Of a stretch of DNA of 64,000 nucleotides, positions 51,055 to 60,238 are shown piece after piece. This stretch comes from Pseudomonas sp. Choline-02u-1 (GTDB taxonomy: Bacteria > Pseudomonadota > Gammaproteobacteria > Pseudomonadales > Pseudomonadaceae), in contig NZ_PJBC01000061.1 in assembly GCF_002836515.1 (NCBI RefSeq), positions 124,001-188,000 of the forward strand, read 5' to 3'. Every line of letters begins with the position of its first letter. The first letter of the stretch is position 1. The notes under the pieces are model-generated. The model saw only the letters and a program-made list of their open reading frames with translations, had not been told where the DNA came from and made no database searches. The position numbers and the translations under genes are program-made.

Positions 51055-51924
51055 ATGGCAGAAACAACCGCTTCGGGCTATATCCAGCACCACTTGCAGA
51101 ACCTGACTTTCGGTCAGCTACCCAACGGCGGCTGGGGCTTTGCCCACACCGCAGCAGAAGCCAAGGAAATGGGCTTCTGGGCTTTCCACGTCGATACTCT
51201 CGGCTGGTCGGTCGCGCTGGGTCTGATCTTCGTTCTCCTTTTCCGCATGGCGGCAAAGAAAGCGACGTCGGGTCAGCCGGGTGCTTTGCAGAACTTCGTT
51301 GAAGTATTGGTCGAATTCGTCGATGGCAGCGTGAAAGACAGCTTCCATGGCCGTAGCCCGGTGATTGCACCGCTGGCACTGACCATCTTCGTCTGGGTGT
51401 TTCTGATGAACGCCGTCGACCTCGTACCGGTCGACTGGATTCCTCAGTTGGCCATCCTGATCTCCGGTGATGCGCACATCCCGTTCCGCGCCGTGTCGAC
51501 CACCGACCCGAACGCGACCCTGGGCATGGCGTTCTCGGTGTTTGCACTGATCATTTTCTACAGCATCAAGGTCAAGGGCATCGGCGGCTTCATCGGCGAA
51601 CTCACCCTGCACCCGTTCGGCAGCAAGAACATCTTCGTTCAGGCCCTGCTGATCCCGGTGAACTTCCTGCTGGAATTCGTCACCCTGATCGCCAAGCCGA
51701 TCTCTCTGGCTCTGCGTCTGTTCGGCAACATGTATGCCGGCGAGCTGGTGTTCATTCTGATCGCTGTGATGTTCGGCAGCGGCCTGCTCTGGCTGAGTGG
51801 CCTGGGCGTTGTTCTGCAGTGGGCGTGGGCAGTGTTCCACATCCTGATCATCACCCTGCAGGCGTTCATCTTCATGATGCTGACCATCGTCTACCTGTCG
51901 ATGGCGCACGAAGAAAACCATTAA
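51055..51924 (+). CDS. atpB: ATP synthase F0 subunit a
   Basis: A 289-residue membrane subunit that forms the proton half-channels against the c-ring. Key motifs: FLMNAVDLVPVDW and the conserved Arg in ISLALRLFGNMYAGEL (about 216-231), with a His/Gln-bearing last span ILIITLQAFIFMMLTIVYL. About five to six membrane spans. Second gene of the operon. Confidence 0.97.
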   Translation: MAETTASGYIQHHLQNLTFGQLPNGGWGFAHTAAEAKEMGFWAFHVDTLGWSVALGLIFVLLFRMAAKKATSGQPGALQNFVEVLVEFVDGSVKDSFHGRSPVIAPLALTIFVWVFLMNAVDLVPVDWIPQLAILISGDAHIPFRAVSTTDPNATLGMAFSVFALIIFYSIKVKGIGGFIGELTLHPFGSKNIFVQALLIPVNFLLEFVTLIAKPISLALRLFGNMYAGELVFILIAVMFGSGLLWLSGLGVVLQWAWAVFHILIITLQAFIFMMLTIVYLSMAHEENH

Positions 51925-51948
51925 GACGAGTCTCGACTAGTCTGATGT

Positions 51949-51970
51949 CCTTCCCGGTGAAACGGGAAGG
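51949..51970 (+). other. Hairpin in the atpB-atpE gap
   Basis: CCTTCCCG and CGGGAAGG form a perfect 8-bp stem with a 6-base loop in the 133-base gap before atpE. No T-run follows. It may protect or partition the transcript so that the c subunit, needed in about ten copies, is made in excess. Confidence 0.7.
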
Positions 51971-52057
51971 GGCTCCTGACGGGGCATCTGAAACGATTTG
52001 TTTTACCGCTTTAATCTAAAAAACCTAAACCATACGACGTAAAAGTCGGGAGGAAAG

Positions 52058-52315
52058 ATGGAAACTGTAGTTGGTCTAACCGCTATCGCTGTTGCACTGT
52101 TGATCGGCCTGGGCGCACTGGGTACCGCAATTGGTTTCGGCCTGCTGGGCGGCAAGTTCCTGGAAGGCGCAGCGCGTCAGCCAGAAATGGTTCCAATGCT
52201 GCAAGTTAAAATGTTCATCGTTGCCGGTCTGCTCGACGCCGTAACCATGATCGGTGTTGGTATCGCTCTGTTCTTCACCTTTGCGAACCCGTTCGTTGGT
52301 CAGATCGCTGGCTGA
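52058..52315 (+). CDS. atpE: ATP synthase F0 subunit c
   Basis: An 85-residue hairpin of two membrane helices. The proton-carrying Asp lies in [17 protein letters not shown]; the loop is [13 protein letters not shown] and the first helix has the [16 protein letters not shown] glycine pattern. A strong GGGAGGAAAG ribosome site precedes the ATG, consistent with high output. Confidence 0.98.
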
Positions 52316-52336
52316 TTACTCGGATATTCCGGGTAA
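52316..52336 (+). other. Hairpin in the atpE-atpF gap
   Basis: TTACTCGGA and TCCGGGTAA pair over 9 bases (one G-U) with a 3-base loop, starting at the last base of the atpE stop region. TTTG follows, too short for a strong terminator, so partial termination or mRNA stabilisation is likelier. Confidence 0.65.
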
Positions 52337-52373
52337 TTTGGTGTGATGGACAACGTAACTGCGAGGTGTTGGC

Positions 52374-52844
52374 GTGAACATTAATGCGACCCTGATTGGC
52401 CAGTCCGTTGCGTTCCTGATTTTTGTACTGTTCTGCATGAAGTATGTATGGCCTCCGGTCATCGCTGCGCTGCACGAACGTCAAAAGAAGATCGCTGATG
52501 GTCTGGACGCTGCCAGCCGTGCAGCTCGCGACCTGGAGTTGGCCCAAGAGAAAGCGGGTCAGCAACTGCGCGAAGCGAAAGCTCAGGCAGCTGAAATCAT
52601 CGAGCAAGCCAAGAAACGCGGTAACCAGATCGTCGAAGAGGCTGTTGAAAAAGCCCGTATCGACGCTGACCGTGTGAAGGTTCAGGCTCAAGCCGAGATC
52701 GAACAGGAACTGAACAGCGTCAAAGACAAGCTGCGTGCCCAAGTGGGCTTGCTGGCTGTTGGCGGCGCCGAGAAGATCCTGGGTGCCACAATCGATCAAA
52801 ACGCGCACGCAGAGCTGGTTAACCAACTGGCTGCTGAAATCTAA
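52374..52844 (+). CDS. atpF: ATP synthase F0 subunit b
   Basis: A 156-residue stator stalk protein. One N-terminal membrane span (FLIFVLFCMKYVWPPV, about 15-30) and a long charged coiled coil (35-140). The start is GTG at 52374 (MNINATLIGQSVAF). It links subunit a to delta and alpha. Confidence 0.97.
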   Translation: MNINATLIGQSVAFLIFVLFCMKYVWPPVIAALHERQKKIADGLDAASRAARDLELAQEKAGQQLREAKAQAAEIIEQAKKRGNQIVEEAVEKARIDADRVKVQAQAEIEQELNSVKDKLRAQVGLLAVGGAEKILGATIDQNAHAELVNQLAAEI

Positions 52845-52856
52845 GCGAGGGCGATC

Positions 52857-53393
52857 ATGGCAGAACTGACCACGTTGGCCCGACCTTACGCTAAGGCGGC
52901 CTTCGAGCACGCTCAGGCCCACCAGCAACTGGCCAATTGGTCAGCCATGCTCGGCCTGGCAGCAGCGGTGTCGCAAGACGACACCCTGCAGCGCGTGCTC
53001 AAGGCCCCGCGACTGACGAGCGCAGAAAAGGCCGCCACGTTCATTGACGTGTGCGGCGACAAGTTTGATGAAAAGGCACGCAATTTCATCAACGTCGTTG
53101 CCGAAAACGACCGTCTCCTGCTTCTGCCGGAGATCGCCGCTCTGTTCGACCTGTACAAGGCCGAACAAGAGAAATCGGTAGACGTTGAAGTGACCAGTGC
53201 TTTCGCATTGAACCAAGAACAGCAAGACAAACTCGCCAAGGTTCTCAGTGCACGACTCAACCGGGAAGTGCGCCTGCAAGTTGCGGAGGACGCTGCCTTG
53301 ATTGGTGGTGTCGTGATCCGCGCCGGCGACCTGGTTATCGATGGCTCGATTCGCGGCAAAATCGCGAAACTTGCCGAAGCATTGAAATCTTGA
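52857..53393 (+). CDS. atpH: ATP synthase F1 subunit delta
   Basis: A 178-residue soluble stalk protein with N-terminal LTTLARPYAKAAFEHAQAH and C-terminal VIRAGDLVIDGSIRGKIAKL. It joins the b dimer to the alpha3beta3 head. It follows atpF by 12 bases and precedes atpA by 21. Confidence 0.97.
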   Translation: MAELTTLARPYAKAAFEHAQAHQQLANWSAMLGLAAAVSQDDTLQRVLKAPRLTSAEKAATFIDVCGDKFDEKARNFINVVAENDRLLLLPEIAALFDLYKAEQEKSVDVEVTSAFALNQEQQDKLAKVLSARLNREVRLQVAEDAALIGGVVIRAGDLVIDGSIRGKIAKLAEALKS

Positions 53394-53414
53394 GTTTGAA
53401 GGGGCAGCAGAGCA

Positions 53415-54959
53415 ATGCAGCAACTCAATCCTTCCGAAATAAGTGAAATTATCAAGGGCCGCATCGACAAGCTCGATGTGACCTCCCAAGCCCGTAACGA
53501 AGGCACTGTCGTCAGCGTATCTGACGGCATCGTGCGGATTCACGGTCTGGCCGACGTCATGTACGGCGAGATGATCGAGTTTCCGGGCGGCGTCTACGGT
53601 ATGGCCCTCAACCTGGAGCAGGACTCCGTAGGTGCCGTGGTATTGGGCTCCTACCAGTCGCTGGCTGAAGGCATGAGCGCCAAGTGCACCGGCCGCATCC
53701 TCGAAGTTCCTGTTGGTAAGGAATTGCTGGGCCGCGTAGTCGATGCTCTGGGTAACCCTGTTGACGGCAAAGGTCCACTGGGCAACACCGAGACCGACGC
53801 GGTCGAGAAAGTTGCTCCAGGCGTGATCTGGCGTAAGTCGGTAGACCAGCCTGTACAGACTGGCTACAAGGCTGTCGATGCCATGATCCCGGTCGGCCGT
53901 GGCCAGCGTGAGCTGATCATCGGTGACCGTCAGATCGGTAAAACCGCTCTGGCGATCGACGCGATCATCAACCAGAAAGACAGCGGCATTTTCTGCGTCT
54001 ACGTAGCGATCGGTCAGAAGCAATCGACTATCGCCAACGTGGTTCGCAAGCTGGAAGAAAACGGCGCCCTGGCCAACACGATCATCGTGGCTGCCAGTGC
54101 TTCGGAATCTCCTGCGCTGCAATTCCTGGCACCGTACTCCGGTTGCACCATGGGTGAATTCTTCCGCGACCGCGGCGAAGACGCGCTGATCGTTTATGAC
54201 GATCTGTCCAAGCAGGCAGTGGCTTACCGCCAGATCTCCCTGCTGCTGCGCCGTCCACCAGGCCGTGAAGCTTACCCAGGCGACGTGTTCTACCTCCACT
54301 CCCGTCTGCTGGAGCGCGCATCCCGCGTTTCGGAAGAATACGTAGAGAAGTTCACCAACGGCGCAGTGACCGGCAAAACCGGCTCCCTGACCGCACTGCC
54401 GATCATCGAAACCCAGGCTGGCGACGTTTCCGCGTTCGTTCCGACCAACGTGATTTCCATCACTGACGGTCAGATCTTCCTGGAATCGGCCATGTTCAAC
54501 TCGGGCATCCGCCCTGCAGTGAACGCCGGTGTTTCGGTATCCCGTGTGGGTGGTGCCGCTCAGACCAAGATCATCAAGAAGCTCTCCGGTGGTATCCGTA
54601 CCGCTCTGGCTCAGTACCGTGAACTGGCGGCATTCGCCCAGTTCGCTTCTGACCTGGACGAAGCGACCCGCAAGCAACTTGAGCATGGTCAGCGCGTTAC
54701 CGAGCTGATGAAGCAGAAGCAATACGCACCAATGTCGATCGCTGACATGGCGCTGTCGCTGTATGCCGCTGAGCGTGGGTTCCTGACTGACATTGAAATC
54801 ACCAAGGTTGGCAGCTTCGAACAAGCGCTGATTGCTTTCTTCAACCGCGATCACGCCGATTTGATGGCCAAGATCAACGTTAAAGGTGACTTCAATGACG
54901 AAATCGACGCTGGCATGAAAGCCGGTATCGAGAAGTTCAAGGCCACCCAAACCTGGTAA
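53415..54959 (+). CDS. atpA: ATP synthase F1 subunit alpha
   Basis: A 514-residue nucleotide-binding but non-catalytic subunit. Walker A GDRQIGKTALAID, LIVYDDLSKQA, and the signature PAVNAGVSVSRVGG. N-terminal QQLNPSEISEIIKGRI is the part that binds delta. Length and order are standard. Confidence 0.98.
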   Translation: MQQLNPSEISEIIKGRIDKLDVTSQARNEGTVVSVSDGIVRIHGLADVMYGEMIEFPGGVYGMALNLEQDSVGAVVLGSYQSLAEGMSAKCTGRILEVPVGKELLGRVVDALGNPVDGKGPLGNTETDAVEKVAPGVIWRKSVDQPVQTGYKAVDAMIPVGRGQRELIIGDRQIGKTALAIDAIINQKDSGIFCVYVAIGQKQSTIANVVRKLEENGALANTIIVAASASESPALQFLAPYSGCTMGEFFRDRGEDALIVYDDLSKQAVAYRQISLLLRRPPGREAYPGDVFYLHSRLLERASRVSEEYVEKFTNGAVTGKTGSLTALPIIETQAGDVSAFVPTNVISITDGQIFLESAMFNSGIRPAVNAGVSVSRVGGAAQTKIIKKLSGGIRTALAQYRELAAFAQFASDLDEATRKQLEHGQRVTELMKQKQYAPMSIADMALSLYAAERGFLTDIEITKVGSFEQALIAFFNRDHADLMAKINVKGDFNDEIDAGMKAGIEKFKATQTW

Positions 54960-54964
54960 GCCGC

Positions 54965-54988
54965 AGCGGGAGCCGCGAGGCTCCCGCT
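54965..54988 (+). other. Hairpin in the atpA-atpG gap
   Basis: AGCGGGAGCC-GCGA-GGCTCCCGCT forms a perfect 10-bp stem with a GCGA tetraloop just after the atpA stop. Only TT follows, so it is unlikely to be a full terminator; mRNA stabilisation or partial termination fits its place between alpha (three copies) and gamma (one copy). Confidence 0.75.
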
Positions 54989-55009
54989 TGCTAACCTGAT
55001 AGGTGTTAC

Positions 55010-55870
55010 ATGGCAGGCGCAAAAGAGATTCGCAGTAAGATTGCGAGCATCAAAAGCACGCAAAAGATTACCAGCGCCATGGAAAAAGTGGCGGTCAGCA
55101 AAATGCGCAAGGCACAAATGCGCATGGCTGCTAGCCGTCCTTATGCGGAGCGTATCCGCCAGGTAATTGGGCATCTGGCCAACGCCAACCCGGAATACCG
55201 CCACCCGTTCATGATCGATCGCGAAATCAAGCGCGTCGGTTATGTCGTCGTGAGCAGTGACCGTGGTCTGTGCGGCGGCTTGAACACCAACCTGTTCAAG
55301 GCCCTGGTCAAGGACATGGCGGTAAACCGCGAAAACGGCGTCGAGATCGATCTGTGTGTAGTCGGTAGCAAGGGTGCGGCCTTTTTCCGCAACTTCGGCG
55401 GTAACGTCGTTGCAGCTATCAGCCACCTGGGTGAAGAGCCGTCGATCAATGATCTGATCGGCAGCGTCAAGGTGATGCTGGATGCCTACCTGGACGGCCG
55501 TATTGACCGCCTGTCCGTGGTGTCCAACAAGTTCATCAACACCATGACGCAACAGCCTACCGTGGAGCAGTTGATTCCACTGGTGGCAACCCCGGATCAG
55601 GATCTCAAGCACCACTGGGACTATCTCTACGAACCGGACGCCAAAGAGCTGCTTGATGGCTTGATGGTCCGTTACGTCGAGTCGCAGGTCTACCAGGCGG
55701 TGGTCGAGAACAACGCGGCTGAACAGGCTGCGCGGATGATCGCGATGAAGAACGCTACCGACAACGCCGGTGATTTGATCAGCGATTTGCAGCTGATCTA
55801 CAACAAGGCGCGTCAGGCTGCGATCACCCAAGAGATCTCGGAAATCGTCGGCGGCGCTGCCGCGGTTTAA
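55010..55870 (+). CDS. atpG: ATP synthase F1 subunit gamma
   Basis: A 286-residue central rotor shaft. N-terminal helix GAKEIRSKIASIKSTQKITS with MEKVAVSKM, the SSDRGLCGGLNTNLFK block, and the C-terminal helix IYNKARQAAITQEISEIVGG. Follows atpA by 50 bases. Confidence 0.98.
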   Translation: MAGAKEIRSKIASIKSTQKITSAMEKVAVSKMRKAQMRMAASRPYAERIRQVIGHLANANPEYRHPFMIDREIKRVGYVVVSSDRGLCGGLNTNLFKALVKDMAVNRENGVEIDLCVVGSKGAAFFRNFGGNVVAAISHLGEEPSINDLIGSVKVMLDAYLDGRIDRLSVVSNKFINTMTQQPTVEQLIPLVATPDQDLKHHWDYLYEPDAKELLDGLMVRYVESQVYQAVVENNAAEQAARMIAMKNATDNAGDLISDLQLIYNKARQAAITQEISEIVGGAAAV

Positions 55871-55897
55871 CGGTTCAAATATTCAGAGGATCCAGCT

Positions 55898-57277
55898 ATG
55901 AGTAGCGGACGTATCGTTCAAATCATCGGCGCCGTTATCGACGTGGAATTTCCACGCGACAGCGTACCGAGCATCTACAACGCGCTGACTGTACAAAGCG
56001 CGGCCGCAACCACCCTGGAAGTTCAGCAGCAGCTGGGCGACGGCGTGGTGCGTACCATTGCGATGGGTTCCACCGAGGGCTTGAAGCGCGGTCTGGAAGT
56101 CAGCGACTCTGGTGCAGCCATCTCCGTACCGGTCGGTAAAGCGACCCTGGGCCGGATCATGGACGTCCTCGGCAACCCGATCGACGAAGCTGGCCCGATC
56201 GACACCGAAGAGCGCTGGGGCATTCACCGCGCAGCACCTTCGTTCGCCGAGCAAGCAGGCGGCAACGACCTGCTGGAAACCGGCATCAAGGTTATCGACC
56301 TGGTCTGCCCGTTCGCCAAGGGCGGTAAAGTCGGTCTGTTCGGTGGTGCCGGTGTAGGCAAAACCGTAAACATGATGGAACTGATCCGTAACATCGCCAT
56401 CGAGCACAGCGGTTATTCCGTGTTCGCCGGTGTGGGTGAGCGTACTCGTGAGGGTAACGACTTCTACCACGAGATGAAGGACTCCAACGTTCTGGACAAA
56501 GTGGCACTGGTTTACGGTCAGATGAACGAGCCGCCGGGAAACCGTCTGCGCGTAGCACTGACTGGCCTGACCATGGCCGAGAAGTTCCGTGACGAAGGTA
56601 ACGACGTTCTGCTGTTCGTCGACAACATCTATCGTTACACCCTGGCCGGTACTGAAGTATCCGCACTGCTGGGCCGTATGCCTTCGGCAGTAGGTTACCA
56701 GCCGACCCTGGCTGAAGAGATGGGCGTTCTGCAGGAACGTATCACTTCGACCAAGGAAGGTTCGATCACCTCGATCCAGGCGGTATACGTACCGGCGGAC
56801 GACTTGACTGACCCGTCGCCAGCGACCACCTTCGCCCACTTGGACGCCACCGTCGTTCTGTCCCGTGACATCGCTTCCCTGGGTATCTACCCGGCGGTAG
56901 ATCCACTGGATTCGACTTCGCGCCAGCTGGACCCGAACGTGATCGGCCAGGACCACTACGACACCGCTCGCGGCGTTCAGTACGTTCTGCAACGTTACAA
57001 AGAGCTGAAAGACATCATCGCGATCCTGGGTATGGACGAGCTGTCGGAAGCCGACAAACAGTTGGTTAACCGTGCTCGTAAGATCCAGCGCTTCTTGTCG
57101 CAGCCGTTCTTCGTGGCTGAAGTCTTCACCGGTGCTTCGGGTAAATACGTTTCCCTGAAAGACACCATTGCTGGCTTCAAAGGCATCCTCAACGGTGACT
57201 ACGACCACCTGCCAGAACAAGCGTTCTACATGGTTGGCGGCATCGAAGAAGCGATCGAGAAAGCCAAGAAACTGTAA
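55898..57277 (+). CDS. atpD: ATP synthase F1 subunit beta
   Basis: A 459-residue catalytic subunit. Walker A GGAGVGKTVNMMELI, catalytic Glu in GVGERTREGNDFY, LLFVDNIYRYT (Walker B), and the DPSPATTFAHLDATVVLSRD block. An AGAGGATC ribosome site precedes the start. Confidence 0.98.
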   Translation: MSSGRIVQIIGAVIDVEFPRDSVPSIYNALTVQSAAATTLEVQQQLGDGVVRTIAMGSTEGLKRGLEVSDSGAAISVPVGKATLGRIMDVLGNPIDEAGPIDTEERWGIHRAAPSFAEQAGGNDLLETGIKVIDLVCPFAKGGKVGLFGGAGVGKTVNMMELIRNIAIEHSGYSVFAGVGERTREGNDFYHEMKDSNVLDKVALVYGQMNEPPGNRLRVALTGLTMAEKFRDEGNDVLLFVDNIYRYTLAGTEVSALLGRMPSAVGYQPTLAEEMGVLQERITSTKEGSITSIQAVYVPADDLTDPSPATTFAHLDATVVLSRDIASLGIYPAVDPLDSTSRQLDPNVIGQDHYDTARGVQYVLQRYKELKDIIAILGMDELSEADKQLVNRARKIQRFLSQPFFVAEVFTGASGKYVSLKDTIAGFKGILNGDYDHLPEQAFYMVGGIEEAIEKAKKL

Positions 57278-57282
57278 TCCCG

Positions 57283-57300
57283 GCGCCCGGCAACGGGCGC
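57283..57300 (+). other. Hairpin in the atpD-atpC gap
   Basis: GCGCCCG-GCAA-CGGGCGC forms a perfect 7-bp stem with a GCAA (GNRA) tetraloop. No T-run follows. It is the fourth intercistronic hairpin in the operon. Confidence 0.7.
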
Positions 57301-57322
57301 TAATTTAGGTTGAGGCAATCAG

Positions 57323-57748
57323 ATGGCTATGACAGTCCATTGCGATATCGTCAGCGCGGAAGGGGAAATCTTTTCCGGCCTGGTCGAGATGGTGATTGCG
57401 CACGGTGCACTGGGTGATCTTGGTATCGCTCTGGGTCACGCGCCGCTGATCACTAATCTCAAGCCGGGTCCGATCCGCCTGATCAAGCAAGGCGGGGAAG
57501 CCGAGGTGTTCTACATCTCCGGTGGTTTCCTCGAGGTTCAGCCGAACATGGTCAAGGTACTTGCCGATACCGTGCAACGTGCTGGTGACCTGGATGAAGC
57601 TCAGGCGCAGGCCGCTCTCAAGGCTGCCGAGAATGCCCTGAACGAAAAAGGCGCGGACTTCGATTACGGCGCCGCTGCCACACGTCTGGCCGAGGCTGCA
57701 GCTCAGCTGCGCACCGTCCAGCAGATCCGCAAGAAGTTTGGCGGTTAA
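57323..57748 (+). CDS. atpC: ATP synthase F1 subunit epsilon
   Basis: A 141-residue subunit with an N-terminal beta-sandwich (VHCDIVSAEGEIFSG, LGIALGHAPLITNLKPGPI) and C-terminal helical pair that can inhibit rotation. Last gene of the operon, before a strong terminator. Confidence 0.97.
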   Translation: MAMTVHCDIVSAEGEIFSGLVEMVIAHGALGDLGIALGHAPLITNLKPGPIRLIKQGGEAEVFYISGGFLEVQPNMVKVLADTVQRAGDLDEAQAQAALKAAENALNEKGADFDYGAAATRLAEAAAQLRTVQQIRKKFGG

Positions 57749-57776
57749 TCCGTCAGCCGCTTGTTGTGCGATTGAT

Positions 57777-57808
57777 AAAAAAGGGTAGCCTCGGCTACCC
57801 TTTTTTCT
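57777..57808 (+). terminator. atp operon terminator
   Basis: AAAAAGGGTAGCC-TCGG... pairs with GGCTACCCTTTTTT, a strong stem followed by six Ts, about 30 bases after atpC. Confidence 0.92.
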
Positions 57809-57864
57809 TTTCCGAATTCAAACCCCGGTCGCAGTCGCTGACCACCCAGGATTGGTAGCCAGTC

Positions 57865-59232
57865 ATGTCTCTTGAAATCGTTATCCTCGCGGCCGGTCAA
57901 GGCACTCGTATGCGCTCGGCGCTGCCCAAGGTGCTGCACCCGATTGCCGGCAACTCCATGCTCGGCCATGTTATCCACAGCGCTCGGCAACTTGATCCAC
58001 AGCGCATTCACGTCGTGATCGGTCATGGGGCCGATGTGGTGCGTGAGCGCCTGGCGGCTGATGACCTGAATTTCGTGCTGCAGGACAAGCAGCTCGGCAC
58101 GGGTCATGCCACCGCTCAGGCCGTGCCGTTCATCAATGCGGACACCGTGCTGATCCTCTACGGTGACGTGCCATTGATTGAAGTCGAAACGCTGCAACGT
58201 CTGCTCAAGCATGTCGTGCCGGGTCAAATGGGCTTGCTCACCGTGCAACTTGATGACCCGACCGGTTACGGCCGTATCGTGCGCGATGCCGACGGCAAGG
58301 TTGCGGCCATCGTCGAACATAAGGACGCCAGCGAAGCGCAACGTGCGATCACCGAAGGCAACACCGGCATCCTCGCCGTGCCGGCCAATCATCTGGCGGA
58401 CTGGATGAGTCGCCTTTCGAACAACAACGCGCAGGGCGAGTACTACCTCACCAACGTGATCGAGATGGCTGTCAGCGACGGCTTGGTGGTGGCCACCGAA
58501 CAACCCCACGACCCGATGGAAGTGCAGGGCGCCAATGATCGCAAGCAGCTTTCTGAACTGGAGCGTCATTATCAGTTGCGCGCCGGCCGTCGCCTGATGG
58601 CCCAAGGCGTGACCCTGCGTGACCCGGCGCGTTTCGATGTGCGTGGTGAAGTCAGCGTAGGCCGCGATGTGCTGATCGACATCAACGTGATTCTCGAAGG
58701 CAAGGTGATTATCGAAGACGACGTTGAGATCGGCCCGAACTGCGTAATCAAGGACAGCACCCTGCGCAAAGGTGTGGTGATCAAGGCCAACAGCCATATC
58801 GAAGGCGCCATTCTTGGCGAGGGCAGCGACGCTGGCCCTTTCGCGCGTTTGCGCCCGGGCACGGTACTCGAGGCTCGCGCCCATGTGGGTAACTTCGTTG
58901 AGCTGAAAAACGCGCACATGGGCGAGGGTGCCAAGGCTGGCCACCTGACCTACCTGGGCGATGCCGAAATCGGCGCACGCACCAACATCGGTGCCGGCAC
59001 CATCACCTGCAACTACGATGGCGCCAACAAGTGGAAAACCGTGTTAGGTGCTGACGTATTTATCGGCTCGAACAACTCGCTGGTGGCGCCTGTGGATATC
59101 TCCCACGGGGCGACTACCGCAGCCGGCTCGACCATCACGCAGAATGTGGATAACGCCCAGTTGGCGGTCGGACGAGCACGCCAGAAGAACATCGACGGCT
59201 GGAAGCGGCCGGAAAAAATCAAAAAGTCCTGA
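57865..59232 (+). CDS. glmU: Bifunctional GlcNAc-1-phosphate uridyltransferase / glucosamine-1-phosphate acetyltransferase
   Basis: A 455-residue two-domain enzyme making UDP-GlcNAc for peptidoglycan and lipopolysaccharide. N-terminal uridyltransferase (LAAGQGTRMRSALPKVLHP, YGDVPLI) to about residue 228, then a left-handed beta-helix of hexapeptide repeats with GAGTITCNYDGANK (acetyltransferase). DnaA boxes lie inside at 57971 and 59145. It precedes glmR and glmS, the enzyme that supplies its pathway. Confidence 0.97.
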   Translation: MSLEIVILAAGQGTRMRSALPKVLHPIAGNSMLGHVIHSARQLDPQRIHVVIGHGADVVRERLAADDLNFVLQDKQLGTGHATAQAVPFINADTVLILYGDVPLIEVETLQRLLKHVVPGQMGLLTVQLDDPTGYGRIVRDADGKVAAIVEHKDASEAQRAITEGNTGILAVPANHLADWMSRLSNNNAQGEYYLTNVIEMAVSDGLVVATEQPHDPMEVQGANDRKQLSELERHYQLRAGRRLMAQGVTLRDPARFDVRGEVSVGRDVLIDINVILEGKVIIEDDVEIGPNCVIKDSTLRKGVVIKANSHIEGAILGEGSDAGPFARLRPGTVLEARAHVGNFVELKNAHMGEGAKAGHLTYLGDAEIGARTNIGAGTITCNYDGANKWKTVLGADVFIGSNNSLVAPVDISHGATTAAGSTITQNVDNAQLAVGRARQKNIDGWKRPEKIKKS

Positions 59233-59266
59233 TTTATCCACAGCCTCACTTAGCCACGCCAATCCA

Positions 59267-59356
59267 TTGTGGAAGCGGGCTTGCTTGCGAAAGCGTCATG
59301 TCAGTCAACATCAAAGTTGAATGATTAACCGCTTTCGCGAGCAGGCTCGCTCCCAC
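59267..59356. repeat. REP doublet (REPIN) of Pseudomonas type
   Basis: Two inverted REP copies, TGGAAGCGGGCTTGCTTGCG (59270-) and CGCGAGCAGGCTCGCTCCCA (to 59355), flank about 35 bases. GTGGGAGC(G/A)AGC(C/T)TGCTCGCG is a common dispersed repeat of fluorescent pseudomonads. It fills most of the glmU-glmR gap. Confidence 0.85.
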
Positions 59357-59459
59357 GCTAATTTCAAGCATTCTGAATTTTTCTCCTTGCGACTTGACGG
59401 CAACCTTTCGATAGAGTTTCATTGCTTGCGTTATCTTTCGAATCGAAACTTAGGCCGCC

Positions 59460-60236
59460 ATGTCCAAGCGCAATACTCCCCAGCGTCGCCATAACATCCT
59501 CGCCTTGCTCAACGAGCAGGGCGAAGTCAGTGTGGATGAGCTGGCCAAGCGTTTCGAAACTTCCGAAGTTACGATTCGCAAGGATCTCGCGGCGCTGGAA
59601 ACCCATGGTCTGTTGCTACGTCGCTATGGCGGTGCGATCACCATGCCGCAAGAGCTTGTCGCGGAAACCGCGCAGAGTATCTCCAAATACAAACAGGCGA
59701 TTGCCCGTGCGGCGGTCAAACGCATCCGCGAACACGCACGCATCATCATCGACAGCGGCAGCACCACCGCGGCGATGATTCCCGAACTGGGCCAGCAACC
59801 TGGCCTGGTGGTGATGACCAATTCCCTGCATGTCGCCAATGCCCTGAGCGAACTCGAACACGAGCCGGTGCTATTGATGACCGGCGGTACCTGGGATCCG
59901 CATTCGGAATCCTTTCAGGGCCAGGTCGCCGAGCAGGTACTGCGCTCCTACGACTTCGATCAACTGTTCATCGGCGCCGACGGCATCGATCTGGTGCGCG
60001 GCACCACCACTTTCAATGAACTGCTCGGCCTCAGCCGAGTGATGGCCGACGTCGCGCGCGAAGTCATTGTGATGGTCGAGGCCGACAAGATCGGCCGCAA
60101 GATTCCCAACCTGGAGCTGCCCTGGAGCAGCGTCCATACCCTCATTACCGATGATCGCCTGCCGCAAGAGGCACGCGATCAGCTTCAGGCCCGCGGGATC
60201 ACGTTGATCTGTGCGGCTGTCAGTCAGGAGAAATAA
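59460..60236 (+). CDS. glmR: DeoR-family regulator of glmS
   Basis: A 258-residue DeoR-type regulator. N-terminal winged helix (RRHNILALLNEQGEVSVDEL, FETSEVTIRKDLAALE) and a C-terminal sugar-phosphate sensor domain with IIIDSGSTTAAMIPEL and FIGADGID. It ends 2 bases before glmS, so it is co-transcribed and likely adjusts glmS expression to amino sugar supply, as inferred for its homologues. Confidence 0.9.
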   Translation: MSKRNTPQRRHNILALLNEQGEVSVDELAKRFETSEVTIRKDLAALETHGLLLRRYGGAITMPQELVAETAQSISKYKQAIARAAVKRIREHARIIIDSGSTTAAMIPELGQQPGLVVMTNSLHVANALSELEHEPVLLMTGGTWDPHSESFQGQVAEQVLRSYDFDQLFIGADGIDLVRGTTTFNELLGLSRVMADVAREVIVMVEADKIGRKIPNLELPWSSVHTLITDDRLPQEARDQLQARGITLICAAVSQEK

Positions 60237-60238
60237 CC

